Shown: positions 1 through 9,593, numbered from the stretch's first letter. The stretch is DNA of 39,625 nt from Hyphomicrobiales bacterium (GCA_900472605.1 UCJD01000026.1:1-39625), one strand, 5' to 3'. The notes: generated from the letters alone by a model not told the origin. Numbers and translations are program-made.

Positions 1-29
1 TATGTGTCCGGGCTGGGCAAAAAAGAAAA

Positions 30-119
30 TGGCGGAGAGGGTGGGATTTGAACCCACGGTACCCTTGCAGGCACGCCGCATTTCGAGTGCGGTACATTCA
101 ACCACTCTGCCACCTCTCC
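30..119 (-). tRNA. tRNA-Ser (anticodon CGA)
   Basis: Reading the minus strand gives a 90-nt class II tRNA. The acceptor arm GGAGAGG (113-119) pairs with CCUCUCC (34-40), followed by G and an encoded CCA (30-32). The anticodon stem CCGCA/UGCGG encloses the loop CUCGAAA, so the anticodon is CGA (83-85), reading the serine codon UCG. The T arm has the usual GGUUCAAAUCC loop. The long variable arm is typical of tRNA-Ser. A T-rich run (TTTTCTTTTTT, positions 19-29 on the minus strand) follows at once and probably ends transcription. Confidence 0.97.
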
Positions 120-152
120 GCGGTCTGGTTGACGCCGTTAGGCGCGGGCTGT

Positions 153-181
153 CTCATAGCGAGAGTTTTGCGGGCTGGCAA
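153..181 (-). promoter_or_regulatory. Candidate promoter of tRNA-Ser
   Basis: On the minus strand TTGCCA (181-176) is followed after 17 nt by TATGAG (158-153), with a C before each box as in alphaproteobacterial sigma-70 promoters. It lies 34 nt upstream of the tRNA 5' end. This is a pattern match only. Confidence 0.45.
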
Positions 182-224
182 GTCGTAATCGCAAGGCATT
201 TCATCCTTTTGTCATCCTTTTACC

Positions 225-253
225 TTGACAGTTTTTTTGTGCTCGCGTATCTG
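225..253 (+). promoter_or_regulatory. Candidate rplU-rpmA promoter
   Basis: TTGACA (225-230, preceded by C) and TATCTG (248-253) are separated by 17 bp. This fits the housekeeping promoter of the L21-L27 operon. It implies a leader of about 170 nt before rplU. Confidence 0.6.
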
Positions 254-259
254 CGCAAG

Positions 260-432
260 CCAATAGGTGTGGATAAGTCCGCGCCTTGCCTGCCTCGCGC
301 TCGTGCGAGGCGTCACCGGCAGTCAGAGTTCCTGGGCGAAACGTCCTGAAATCCCTGCTTAATATCGACTGATAAAAAGACGGCCACCTGTTTGATGCGG
401 GTCGAGCCGGAACGAACATGAAAGGATAAAAA
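260..432 (+). other. rplU 5' leader with a stable hairpin
   Basis: No gene is seen in the roughly 310 bp between the tRNA and rplU. The untranslated leader inferred from the promoter contains a perfect 7-bp stem (292-298 with 305-311, GCCTCGC/GCGAGGC) around a 6-nt loop. The Shine-Dalgarno of rplU (AAAGGA) sits 7 nt before its ATG. The long structured leader could allow feedback control by a ribosomal protein; that is inference. Confidence 0.4.
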
Positions 433-750
433 ATGTTCGCAGTCATCAAGACCGGCGGTAAGCAGTACCGTGTGGCAGCAAACGACGTGCTGACCATCGA
501 GAAGCTTGAAGTCACCGCTGGCGAATCGATCGAATTCACCGAAGTCCTCGTCATCGGCGAAGGCGCCGACGCTGCGATTGGTGCGCCTTTCGTCACTGGC
601 GCGTCCGTCAAGGCCGAAGTGGTCGAGCACAACCGCGGCAAGAAGGTCATCGCCTTCAAGAAGCGCCGTCGTCAGAACTCGAAGCGTACGCGCGGCCATC
701 GCCAGCACCACACTGTTGTCCGTATCACGGACATCGTGGCTGCCAAGTAA
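433..750 (+). CDS. rplU: 50S ribosomal protein L21
   Basis: This 105-residue protein begins [14 protein letters not shown], the signature start of bacterial L21, a 23S rRNA-binding protein of the large subunit that contacts L20. The basic [16 protein letters not shown] stretch (about 75-90) is the RNA-binding loop of the family. Its length is normal. The start is supported by AAAGGA seven nucleotides upstream. It is the first gene of the rplU-rpmA operon, 34 nt before rpmA, and is probably transcribed from the TTGACA/TATCTG promoter near 225. Confidence 0.98.
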   Translation: MFAVIKTGGKQYRVAANDVLTIEKLEVTAGESIEFTEVLVIGEGADAAIGAPFVTGASVKAEVVEHNRGKKVIAFKKRRRQNSKRTRGHRQHHTVVRITDIVAAK

Positions 751-784
751 GATCACGGGACTTAAGGTTTAAAGGAGAACTCCA

Positions 785-1054
785 ATGGCACACAAAAAAG
801 CTGGCGGTTCGTCGCGCAACGGTCGTGATTCCGAATCCAAGCGCCTTGGCGTGAAGAAGTTCGGTGGCGAGAACGTCATCGCAGGCAACATTATCGTGCG
901 TCAGCGCGGTACGCAGTGGCACCCGGGTTCCAACGTCGGCCTCGGCAAGGATCACACGATCTTTGCTCTTACCGCCGGCAATGTGAACTACCGTACAAAG
1001 GCCAACGGCCGCGTATACGTATCCGTGATGCCGAAAGCGGAAGCAGCGGAATAA
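785..1054 (+). CDS. rpmA: 50S ribosomal protein L27
   Basis: This 89-residue protein begins [18 protein letters not shown], the classic L27 N-terminus, which reaches towards the peptidyl-transferase centre. The body holds the conserved VIVRQRGT-type strand (here [13 protein letters not shown]) and GVGKDHT-type motif (here [11 protein letters not shown]). There is no N-terminal extension of the kind cleaved in Firmicutes. The strong ribosome-binding site AAAGGAGAA lies just upstream. It is co-transcribed with rplU and followed by a perfect intrinsic terminator at 1122-1158. Confidence 0.98.
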   Translation: MAHKKAGGSSRNGRDSESKRLGVKKFGGENVIAGNIIVRQRGTQWHPGSNVGLGKDHTIFALTAGNVNYRTKANGRVYVSVMPKAEAAE

Positions 1055-1121
1055 GCCGGTAACGCTTTATAGCAGCCGGTGTCTCATCGACCCGGCTGAG
1101 CGTATCAGGTTCAGTCAAGAC

Positions 1122-1158
1122 AAAAGGGGAGATGGGGCACCACCCATCTCCCCTTTTT
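1122..1158 (+). terminator. Rho-independent terminator after rpmA
   Basis: A perfect 15-bp stem (1122-1136 with 1143-1157) has a 6-nt loop GCACCA. The 3' arm ends in TTTTT. It closes the ribosomal operon, 68 nt after the rpmA stop and 25 nt before the next start codon. Confidence 0.92.
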
Positions 1159-1183
1159 CTTTACCCTCAAGGAGGACTGAACC

Positions 1184-1837
1184 ATGCAAGGCGAATTGTT
1201 ACGGAGAGACCAAAGGTCTCCCCGGGAAGACCAACGGTCTTCCTTGGAGCGGCTGCGGCCGGAGCGGTTAAGGACCGATTGCCCTGTCTTACTGTCGGAA
1301 AGGCTCGTCATGCGCGCGCCCCACGAAGAAGACATCGACGCCCTTGCCCATCTCGCCAACAACGCCAAAGTCGCCACAATGGTGTCGCGCATGCCGCACC
1401 CATATACGGCCAATGATGCCGCCGACTTCGTGCGACGCACGAAAAATGGCGAGATTGGCAAGTGCGTCTATGCGATTACCAAAGCCGAAAACGGCGCCTT
1501 CATCGGTTGCTGCGGTGTCGAGCCGCATCTTGATGGCCGCACCGTCGAGATCGGTTACTGGCTGGGCGAGCCCTACTGGAACCAGGGCTTCATGACCGAG
1601 GCCTGCCACGCGCTCGTCGACATGGTGTTCCGCACCCGTCAGGATGTCGATCAGATCGACGCCCGTTGCCGGGTGATGAACGTCGCCTCGCGCCGCGTCA
1701 TCCAGAAGTGCGGCTTCCAGTTCCAGGGGTCGGGGCTTGCCGCCTCGCTGGCGCTTGGAAGCAATGTGCCGGTCGAATGGTACCGGCTCGACCGCAAGAC
1801 CTGGATGTCGCTGAGAAGCTGGGGGAGCGTGTTATGA
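1184..1837 (+). CDS. GNAT-family N-acetyltransferase (RimJ/RimL-like)
   Basis: A 217-residue acetyltransferase of the RimJ/RimL type (Acetyltransf_3), which moves an acetyl group from acetyl-CoA to an amine; the substrate is unknown. From about residue 38 it matches the family: LLSERLVMRAPHEEDID, then the central GCCGVEPH, the strand VEIGYWLGEPYWNQGFMTEA and DARCRVMNVASRRVIQKCGF near the C-terminus, which together form the CoA pocket. The ATG has an excellent AAGGAGG eight nucleotides upstream. Even so, residues 2-36 (rich in R, D, Q, S) are unlike the family and are encoded partly by two tandem palindromes (1206-1243). The stop overlaps the start of the next acetyltransferase (ATGA), so the two are translationally coupled. 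A substrate cannot be named from sequence. Confidence 0.88.
   Translation: MQGELLRRDQRSPREDQRSSLERLRPERLRTDCPVLLSERLVMRAPHEEDIDALAHLANNAKVATMVSRMPHPYTANDAADFVRRTKNGEIGKCVYAITKAENGAFIGCCGVEPHLDGRTVEIGYWLGEPYWNQGFMTEACHALVDMVFRTRQDVDQIDARCRVMNVASRRVIQKCGFQFQGSGLAASLALGSNVPVEWYRLDRKTWMSLRSWGSVL
1206..1243. repeat. Tandem palindromes inside the acetyltransferase N-terminus
   Basis: Two hairpin units lie side by side: GAGACC-AAA-GGTCTC (1206-1220) and GGAAGACC-AAC-GGTCTTCC (1225-1243). They share the core AGACC-AA(A/C)-GGTCT. They are read in frame as a charged RDQRSPREDQRS segment that is outside the conserved acetyltransferase fold. This looks like a short mobile palindromic element that settled within or just before a coding region. 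Confidence 0.6.
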
Positions 1838-2421
1838 GCGCTCTCAGCCTCGAAAGGCCAAGGCCCCAGGTCGCCACCGCTGGCTCGCAGCCCGATATCA
1901 CGACCGAGCGGCTTTTCCTGCGGGCACACCGGCTGAGCGATGCCGATTCGATCGCAGAATCGCTGTCCGATTTCGCGGTGACGCGGATGCTGGCGCGGGT
2001 GCCCGCACCCTATGACCGGCAGGACGCGCTCGACTGGCTGGTGCCGGTGACGGCGGGCCGGCTGCCGGACTGGCAGATGGCGATCACCAACGGCGACGAC
2101 GCGCATATCGGCGTGGTATCGATCGAGCTTCGCCATGGGCGCTGGCATCTCGGCTACTGGCTGAACCGCTACTACTGGCGGCGCGGCTATATGAGCGAGG
2201 CGGTTTCCGCCACGCTCGAGCGCTTCTCGCGGCGCATGCCGGAGACGACAGTGCATTCCGGTGTCTTCGCCGACAATCCGGCGTCGCTCAGGCTGCAGGA
2301 AAAGATCGGTTTCCGGATGACCGGTTGCAGCGAGGTCTTCAGCTTCGCCCGCAATACGATGGTCACGCATGTCGAGACGATGCTGAAGCCCGGCGCGCTG
2401 CAGCAAAGCAAGAGCGCTTGA
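1834..2421 (+). CDS. GNAT-family N-acetyltransferase (second copy)
   Basis: A 195-residue protein starting MSALSLERPRPQ. It is a paralogue of the gene before it, with the same order of elements: ITTERLFLRAHRLSDADSIAE, HIGVVSIEL, WHLGYWLNRYYWRRGYMSEAV and NPASLRLQEKIGFRMTG. The ATG overlaps the upstream stop by 4 nt (ATGA), which fixes the start and shows coupling. The open frame continues upstream to 1666, but that part is an out-of-frame reading of the first acetyltransferase. The two genes probably form one operon ending at the terminator at 2432-2458. They may act on different N-termini or small amines; nothing in the sequence decides this. Confidence 0.87.
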   Translation: MSALSLERPRPQVATAGSQPDITTERLFLRAHRLSDADSIAESLSDFAVTRMLARVPAPYDRQDALDWLVPVTAGRLPDWQMAITNGDDAHIGVVSIELRHGRWHLGYWLNRYYWRRGYMSEAVSATLERFSRRMPETTVHSGVFADNPASLRLQEKIGFRMTGCSEVFSFARNTMVTHVETMLKPGALQQSKSA

Positions 2422-2431
2422 TGAAAAATGG

Positions 2432-2462
2432 AGGCGCCCCCAACTCATCGGGGCGCCTTCTT
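2432..2462. terminator. Bidirectional terminator between convergent genes
   Basis: A 9-bp stem AGGCGCCCC/GGGGCGCCT (2432-2440 with 2450-2458) has a 9-nt loop. It is followed by TTCTTC on the plus strand and by CCATTTTT on the minus strand. It can therefore end both the acetyltransferase operon and the convergent EEP gene, whose stop is at 2462. Confidence 0.8.
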
Positions 2463-3331
2463 CAATTGTCGATCTCAACCCAGACGGGAAAGTGATCGGA
2501 TCCCTTGGCCGAAGTATCGATCCGTGCGGATCTTAGCCGGCTTTCAAGGCCCGAACTGACGAAGACGTAATCAAGATGCATACGCTTGCCATGATTTGCG
2601 GGATCCATCCAGCTGTAGCTGTCGGGCTGATAGGCGCGGAGCGCCTCGAAGGCGTCGACAGGTGTGCCCATGCGCGCCGTGCGTCCGTAATATCCGTCCT
2701 TCCGGCCAGCAAAAGCGCAGTATTCGGGCGATTCCGGCAGCATGTTGAAGTCACCCATGACGAGGTAGTCTTCGGGAAGCGGCAGTTCGTCGATCTCGAA
2801 CTCGCGCGCGCCGGTCAGCGATCCGCCCTCATGCGTGAAGGCGTTGATGCGGTCGTTCAGATGAGCGAGCTGACGGATGCGCTCGTCGCTGGAGACGTGA
2901 TCGAGATGGACGGAGTAGGCGCGTACCGCGCCCGAGGGAAGGTCGATGACGGCCTCGGTGGCGCTGCGTTGCAGGTTAAGCTTGGTGAGCGTCCTGCTGC
3001 GCGGCAGAAGCAGCGTGCGGGTCGAGAGGATCGGCCAGCGCGACAGAGCCATGTTGCCGAACTGCATGCGCATGCCGCGCGGCGCGGGATGGCCGTCAAT
3101 CTCCGCGACATGGAGGTCGCAGCCCGGTCCATAGACCCAGAAATAGTCAGGAAAGAGGGCGCTGATGTCGGCCACCATGTCGGCATATTGGTTTCGCGCG
3201 AAGCCGCGGGTGACTTCCTGGAGCGCGATGACGTCGGCGCCGGCAAGGCTGTCGGCGATTCGCTTCAGGTCGTACGTGCCATCGAGACCGAAGCCGTACT
3301 GTATGTTATAGCTCGCAAACCTAATGATAAT
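2462..3331 (-). CDS. Endonuclease/exonuclease/phosphatase (EEP) family protein
   Basis: A metal-dependent phosphodiesterase-fold protein of the EEP superfamily (exonuclease III / sphingomyelinase / inositol phosphatase fold), about 289 residues. Visible motifs in order are SYNIQYGFG (Asn of the first strand), ALQEVTRG (metal-binding Glu), SVHLDH (His), MGDFNMLPES (Asp/Asn), LDYVFVS and the C-terminal SDHFPVWVEI (catalytic Asp-His). All catalytic residues are present; the substrate is unknown. Start choice: the frame is open to 3430, but only GTG (3391) and TTG (3430) lie upstream and neither has a ribosome-binding site. A good GGAGG (3338-3342) lies exactly 6 nt before an ATT at 3331, and a promoter match would start the transcript near 3348. 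I therefore place the start at ATT. The gene is divergent from obgE. Confidence 0.85.
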   Translation of the reverse strand: MIIRFASYNIQYGFGLDGTYDLKRIADSLAGADVIALQEVTRGFARNQYADMVADISALFPDYFWVYGPGCDLHVAEIDGHPAPRGMRMQFGNMALSRWPILSTRTLLLPRSRTLTKLNLQRSATEAVIDLPSGAVRAYSVHLDHVSSDERIRQLAHLNDRINAFTHEGGSLTGAREFEIDELPLPEDYLVMGDFNMLPESPEYCAFAGRKDGYYGRTARMGTPVDAFEALRAYQPDSYSWMDPANHGKRMHLDYVFVSSGLESRLRSARIDTSAKGSDHFPVWVEIDN

Positions 3332-5642
<2,311 letters not shown>

Positions 5643-5650
<8 letters not shown>

Positions 5651-6926
5651 TACAGTCGTGCAAAGCCCTGACATTGACGCGCTGATGAATGACATCGGCC
5701 GCAAGGCCAAGGCTGCCGCGCGACCGTTGGCCTTCGCCTCGACGGACGCCAAGAACGCCGCCCTGAATGCCATGGCCGATGCGATCCTGGCGGACAGGAA
5801 CCGGATCCTTGCCGAAAACGCGAGGGATCTCGAGGATGCGGCGGGCTCCGACATGCTGCCCTCCTTCATCGACCGGCTGACGCTCACCGAAAAGCGCGTC
5901 GCGGAGATGGCTGATGGCATTCGTGCGATCGCTGCCTTGAAGGACCCTGTCGGCGAGGTGGTGAGCGCCTGGGATCGACCGAACGGCCTGCAGATCGAGC
6001 GCGTGCGCACGCCGCTTGGCGTGATCGGCGTGATCTTCGAAAGCCGCCCGAATGTGACGGCGGATGCAGGCGCGCTCTGCGTCAAGGCGGGCAATGCCGT
6101 CATCTTGCGCTGCGGCTCGGATTCGCGCCGATCATCGCAGGCTATCTATGAGTGCATGGTGCGCGGCCTGAAGGCGGCCGGGCTCCCAGAGCATTCTATC
6201 CAGCTCGTTCCGACCACCGATCGAGCGGCCGTCGGCGCGATGTTGCGCGGATTGGATGGGGCGATCGACGTCATTATTCCGCGCGGCGGCAAGAGCCTTG
6301 TCGCACGCGTGCAGAATGAGGCCCGGGTGCCTGTCTTCGCGCATCTGGAAGGTCTCTGCCATATCTATGTCGATGCATCGGCCGATCTCGACATGGCCAA
6401 GGAGATCGTCGTCAACGCCAAGATGCGCCGGACGGGGATCTGCGGCGCAGTCGAGACCATTCTTGTCGACAGCGCTGTCAGCGACACGCATCTCCTGCCG
6501 CTGCTCGAGGGTCTGTCTGATGCCGGCTGTGAAGTTCGCGGTTCCGCAAGCGTCGTCAAGGCGGCGCCGGGAACGAAAGCGGCAACCGAGGAAGACTGGT
6601 CGACGGAATATCTCGACGCGATCGTCTCGGTCGCTGTCGTCGATGGTATCGATGGCGCGATCAAGCACATCCAGACCTATTCGTCGAACCATACCGAAGC
6701 CGTGATCGCTGAGGACCCAGCCGTGGTGGACCGCTTCTTCACCGAGGTCGATTCTGCCATCCTGCTCCATAATGCCTCGACGCAGTTTGCTGATGGTGGC
6801 GAATTCGGCATGGGTGCGGAAATCGGCATCGCGACCGGCAAGATGCATGCGCGCGGCCCCGTTGGCGTCGAACAGCTGACCTCGTTCAAATACCGCGTGC
6901 ACGGCACCGGCCAAGTCCGGACCTGA
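5643..6926 (+). CDS. proA: Gamma-glutamyl phosphate reductase
   Basis: Second enzyme of proline synthesis: NADPH-dependent reduction of gamma-glutamyl phosphate to glutamate-5-semialdehyde. The 427-residue length is normal. It is an aldehyde-dehydrogenase-fold protein with [22 protein letters not shown] for cofactor binding, the catalytic Cys in [13 protein letters not shown] (about residue 267), and the C-terminal [18 protein letters not shown] signature. It overlaps proB by 8 nt, so the pair is translationally coupled; ProB and ProA work as a complex that protects the labile acyl phosphate. It ends 1 nt before nadD. Confidence 0.98.
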
Positions 6927-6927
6927 T

Positions 6928-7551
6928 GTGATAAACGACGAATTGGACCGACGCTATCTTCGCGTGCCGCATGCCGAGCGAGGCATGGTGGTCGGTCTGT
7001 TCGGCGGTTCCTTCAACCCACCGCATCAGGGCCATGCGCTGGTGGCGGAGATCGCCATCAAGCGGCTTGGTCTCGACCAGCTGTGGTGGATGGTCACCCC
7101 CGGCAATCCTCTCAAGGATCCGAGCCAGCTGTTGCCTTTGGCGGAGCGCGTACGGCTTAGCGAGAAGCTTGCCAAGCATCCCGTTATCAAGGTCACCGCG
7201 TTCGAAAAGAAATTCGGCACCACCTTCACGGCGGAAACGCTGGCGCGGATCAAGGCCGGCAATCCCCATGTACATTTCATCTGGATCATGGGCGCCGATA
7301 GTCTCAAGACGTTTCATCGGTGGCAGCGGTGGCAGGATATCGCCCGCATGTTCCCGATCGCGGTCATCGACCGGCCGGGTGCGACGCTCTCGTTCCTGTC
7401 GTCGAAAATGGCCAAGACCTTCGACTTCGCGCGCGTTGATGAGGATGATTCGAGAGCGCTCTGGAAAAAGCCGGCGCCGGCCTGGACATTCATCCATGGC
7501 CCGAGATCGCGACTGAGTTCGACAGCGATCCGCGCGCAGAACCGCACCTAG
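6928..7551 (+). CDS. nadD: Nicotinate-nucleotide adenylyltransferase
   Basis: Converts nicotinate mononucleotide plus ATP to deamido-NAD. It has 207 residues if it starts at GTG 6928, one base after the proA stop. The nucleotidyltransferase motif GLFGGSFNPPHQGHALVA (about 23-40) carries the (H/T)xGH signature. WWMVTPGNPLKD, the HFIWIMGADSL strand and the C-terminal SRLSSTAIRAQ motif (ISSTxIR) are typical of NadD. An alternative start is the ATG at about codon 20 (MVVGLFGG), but related proteins also carry a short lead. No ribosome-binding site is clear, so coupling to proA is likely. Confidence 0.95.
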   Translation: MINDELDRRYLRVPHAERGMVVGLFGGSFNPPHQGHALVAEIAIKRLGLDQLWWMVTPGNPLKDPSQLLPLAERVRLSEKLAKHPVIKVTAFEKKFGTTFTAETLARIKAGNPHVHFIWIMGADSLKTFHRWQRWQDIARMFPIAVIDRPGATLSFLSSKMAKTFDFARVDEDDSRALWKKPAPAWTFIHGPRSRLSSTAIRAQNRT

Positions 7552-7574
7552 CTCAAACCATTTCAATAGGCTGG

Positions 7575-7612
7575 AAAATGAAAAGCCCGACGGGGGAGGA
7601 TCCGTCGGGCTT
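7575..7612 (-). terminator. Terminator hairpin of the small RNA (also downstream of nadD)
   Basis: A perfect 11-bp GC-rich stem (7583-7593 with 7602-7612). On the minus strand it is followed by TTTTCATTTT, so it is a true terminator for the small RNA. On the plus strand, 31 nt after the nadD stop, the trailing sequence is TTAAAACTTG. It may slow nadD transcripts there but lacks a T tract in that direction. Confidence 0.8.
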
Positions 7613-7697
7613 AAAACTTGACCGACAACTGGGAGGAGGAGTGTTGCCGATCCGTTACCGAACAGCTTGGGAGGAGGAGATCGCTGTCCGGTGAGGA
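7576..7697 (-). ncRNA. Small RNA with three anti-Shine-Dalgarno loops (alpha-r14 / NfeR1 type)
   Basis: Read on the minus strand, this stretch folds into three consecutive hairpins, each showing a CU-rich anti-SD motif in its loop. Hairpin 1: a 9-bp stem (7691-7683 with 7666-7658, one G-U) and a 16-nt loop with CCTCCTCCC. Hairpin 2: a 10-bp stem (7652-7643 with 7629-7620, two G-U) and a 13-nt loop with CCTCCTCCC. Hairpin 3: a perfect 11-bp stem (7612-7602 with 7593-7583), loop ATCCTCCC, followed by TTTTCATTTT as terminator. This architecture of about 120 nt is that of the alphaproteobacterial alpha-r14 family, of which S. meliloti NfeR1 is a member and which acts on mRNA ribosome-binding sites. 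The 5' end is approximate. It is antisense to no gene and lies between nadD and modA. Confidence 0.85.
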
Positions 7698-7835
7698 ACT
7701 TGTATGATGAGCATCACAGAAAGGAAAGAGGATTTGGTGCATCGCAGCAATGCATTTCTGTCATGTGTTTAAGTGTCGCACCCGTCCCGATGCTCAATAT
7801 CTCGGCACTACACTGGGTTTTGTCAATTTTGGTGG

Positions 7836-7866
7836 CCGATTATCGGATGATACTGTCAAATTGACA
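7836..7866. promoter_or_regulatory. Two short palindromes upstream of modA
   Basis: CCGAT-T-ATCGG (7836-7846) and TGTCAA-A-TTGACA (7854-7866) are both perfect. A further TGTCAA copy lies at 7821-7826. They sit between the small RNA 5' end and modA in DNA with no gene, and look like protein-binding sites. Which gene they serve is unknown. Confidence 0.35.
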
Positions 7867-7989
7867 TCCTCGGGGCTGCATGGTGGTGATCGCCTGTCGT
7901 GACTTTTGGGTACGCAATCAGTCTGTTTATGGCACCACGCCGCGGCGTTGCGTCCCGATGAATATATCGCTGGTCAACAGCCAACTTTC

Positions 7990-8013
7990 CGTTATATCTC
8001 TGCGGATATGTCG
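7990..8013. promoter_or_regulatory. Candidate ModE-binding site (Mo-box) before modA
   Basis: CGTTATAT (7990-7997) and ATATGTCG (8006-8013) form an imperfect inverted repeat with an 8-bp spacer. This resembles the CGnTATA-spacer-TATAnCG layout of ModE sites. It ends 18 bp before the modA ATG, a position for repression by molybdate-loaded ModE. A further half-site-like ATATATCG lies at 7962-7969. Confidence 0.45.
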
Positions 8014-8031
8014 ATGTGTTGGGGAAACAAT

Positions 8032-8817
8032 ATGCAGAATCGTCGTCAATTGGTGAAATTCGCAGCTATCGCGGTCTCCGCGATCTGGCTAGGCGCGACC
8101 GCTGGCACCGCCTTCGCCGCTGAAAAGGTGACCGTGTTCGCAGCCGCGAGCATGAAGAATGCGCTTGATGCGGCGAATGCCGAATGGGCCAAGGAAAGCG
8201 GCAAGGAAGCCGTCGTCTCCTATGCAGCAAGCTCCGCTCTCGCAAAGCAGATCGAAGGCGGCGCGCCGGCGGATGTGTTCATCTCGGCCGACCTCGACTG
8301 GATGGATTATCTTGCCAAGAAGAACCTGATCAAGGCGGACACCCGCTCCAACCTGCTCGGCAACAGCATCGTGCTGGTCGCCGCCAAGGACAAGGTCAAG
8401 CCTGTCGATATCAAGCAGGGCTTCGATCTTGCCGGTCTGCTTGGGGACGGGAAGCTCGCGATGGGTGAAGTCAAATCAGTGCCGGCAGGCAAGTACGGCA
8501 AGGCGGCGCTTGAAAAGCTCGGCGTCTGGTCGTCCGTCGAAGGCAAGGTTGCAGGCGCTGAAAGCGTGCGCGCGGCGCTGGCGCTGGTCTCGCGCGGCGA
8601 GGCGCCGTTCGGCATCGTGTACCAGACCGACGTGAACGCAGATCCGGGCGTTGCCGTTGCCGGCACTTTCCCTGCCGATTCGCACCCGCCGATCACCTAT
8701 CCGATCGCGATCCTGTCCGAGAGCAAGAATGCAGATACCGCGGCCTATCTCGATTTCTTGAAGTCGGACAAGGCAGCGCACTTCTTTACCGAACAGGGCT
8801 TCACCATCCTGAAGTGA
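8032..8817 (+). CDS. modA: Molybdate ABC transporter, periplasmic binding protein
   Basis: Binds molybdate (and tungstate) in the periplasm and hands it to ModBC. The chosen ATG at 8032 gives 261 residues with a clear signal peptide (basic MQNRRQ, hydrophobic core, cleavage near TAFA-AEK at about 29). The mature protein starts KVTVFAAASMKNALD, the ModA hallmark with the oxyanion-binding Ser, and continues with VSYAASSALAKQIEGGAPADVFISAD and ALVSRGEAPFGIVYQTDV. The open frame extends 42 codons further upstream, but that part covers the promoter and Mo-box and would hide the signal peptide. It is followed by a terminator before modB, which should leave modA mRNA in excess. Confidence 0.95.
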   Translation: MQNRRQLVKFAAIAVSAIWLGATAGTAFAAEKVTVFAAASMKNALDAANAEWAKESGKEAVVSYAASSALAKQIEGGAPADVFISADLDWMDYLAKKNLIKADTRSNLLGNSIVLVAAKDKVKPVDIKQGFDLAGLLGDGKLAMGEVKSVPAGKYGKAALEKLGVWSSVEGKVAGAESVRAALALVSRGEAPFGIVYQTDVNADPGVAVAGTFPADSHPPITYPIAILSESKNADTAAYLDFLKSDKAAHFFTEQGFTILK

Positions 8818-8846
8818 TTGCGGTCCTATACGCAACTGCCTAGCTT

Positions 8847-8877
8847 GAAGGCCCGCCACGGTGGGCCTTCGTTTTTT
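8847..8877 (+). terminator. Intercistronic terminator between modA and modB
   Basis: An 11-bp stem (8847-8857 with 8861-8871 region, GAAGGCCC/GGGCCTTC core plus a G-U and two GC pairs) with a 3-nt loop ACG is followed by G and TTTTTT. The T tract ends 2 nt before the modB ribosome-binding site. It is best read as a partial terminator that raises binding protein over permease. Confidence 0.85.
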
Positions 8878-8891
8878 CAGGAGCATTGCAT

Positions 8892-9593
8892 TTGGAAGCA
8901 CTTGGTCTGAGCAGCGACGAATGGACGGCGATCATGCTCAGCCTGCGCGTGTCTGTTGTCGCGATGCTGGCAAGCCTTCCCTTCGGCATCGGCGTCGCCC
9001 TGCTTCTGGCGCGGGGCCGCTTTTGGGGCAAGTCCATCCTCAACGGCATCGTGCATATGCCGCTCATCCTCCCGCCCGTCGTTACCGGTTTCATCCTGCT
9101 TGTGCTGTTCGGTCGGCGTGGGGTGATCGGCAGCTTTCTTGATCAGCATTTCGGCATCGTCTTTTCCTTCCGGTGGACGGGGGCGGCACTTGCCTGCGCG
9201 GTGATGGCCTTTCCGCTGATGGTGCGCAGTATCCGGCTTTCTATCGAGGCGATCGACCGCAAGTTGGAGGAGGCGGCCGGCACGCTCGGCGCCAATCCGT
9301 TCTGGGTCTTCCTGACGGTGACGCTTCCCCTCACCCTGCCCGGCATCATCGCCGGCATGATCCTGGCCTTTGCCAAGGCTATGGGCGAGTTTGGCGCGAC
9401 GATCACCTTCGTTTCCAATATTCCCGGCGAGACGCAGACGCTGTCGGCCGCGATCTACTCGTTCACGCAGGTGCCGGGCGGTGACGCTGGCGCTCTGCGG
9501 CTGACCCTGGTGGCCGTGGTTATCTCCATGGCAGCCTTGCTTGCATCCGAATTTCTATCACGTCTCATTGGGCGGAGGATTGATCCGCAATGA
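8892..9593 (+). CDS. modB: Molybdate ABC transporter, permease
   Basis: Inner-membrane channel subunit of the molybdate importer. It has 233 residues with about five membrane segments and the EAA-type loop that docks to the ATPase ([30 protein letters not shown]). The early [16 protein letters not shown] stretch (here [15 protein letters not shown]) is typical of ModB. Start choice: CAGGAG (8878-8883) lies 8 nt before TTG 8892 but only 2 nt before TTG 8886, so the protein most likely begins [14 protein letters not shown]. The last 4 nt overlap modC (ATGA). Confidence 0.94.
   Translation: MEALGLSSDEWTAIMLSLRVSVVAMLASLPFGIGVALLLARGRFWGKSILNGIVHMPLILPPVVTGFILLVLFGRRGVIGSFLDQHFGIVFSFRWTGAALACAVMAFPLMVRSIRLSIEAIDRKLEEAAGTLGANPFWVFLTVTLPLTLPGIIAGMILAFAKAMGEFGATITFVSNIPGETQTLSAAIYSFTQVPGGDAGALRLTLVAVVISMAALLASEFLSRLIGRRIDPQ

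Noticed and set aside
7667..7864. Open frame of 65 codons downstream of nadD on the plus strand
   Set aside because: It is antisense to the anti-SD small RNA; the GGGAGGAGG copies that look like ribosome-binding sites are the complement of its loops, and the peptide resembles no family.
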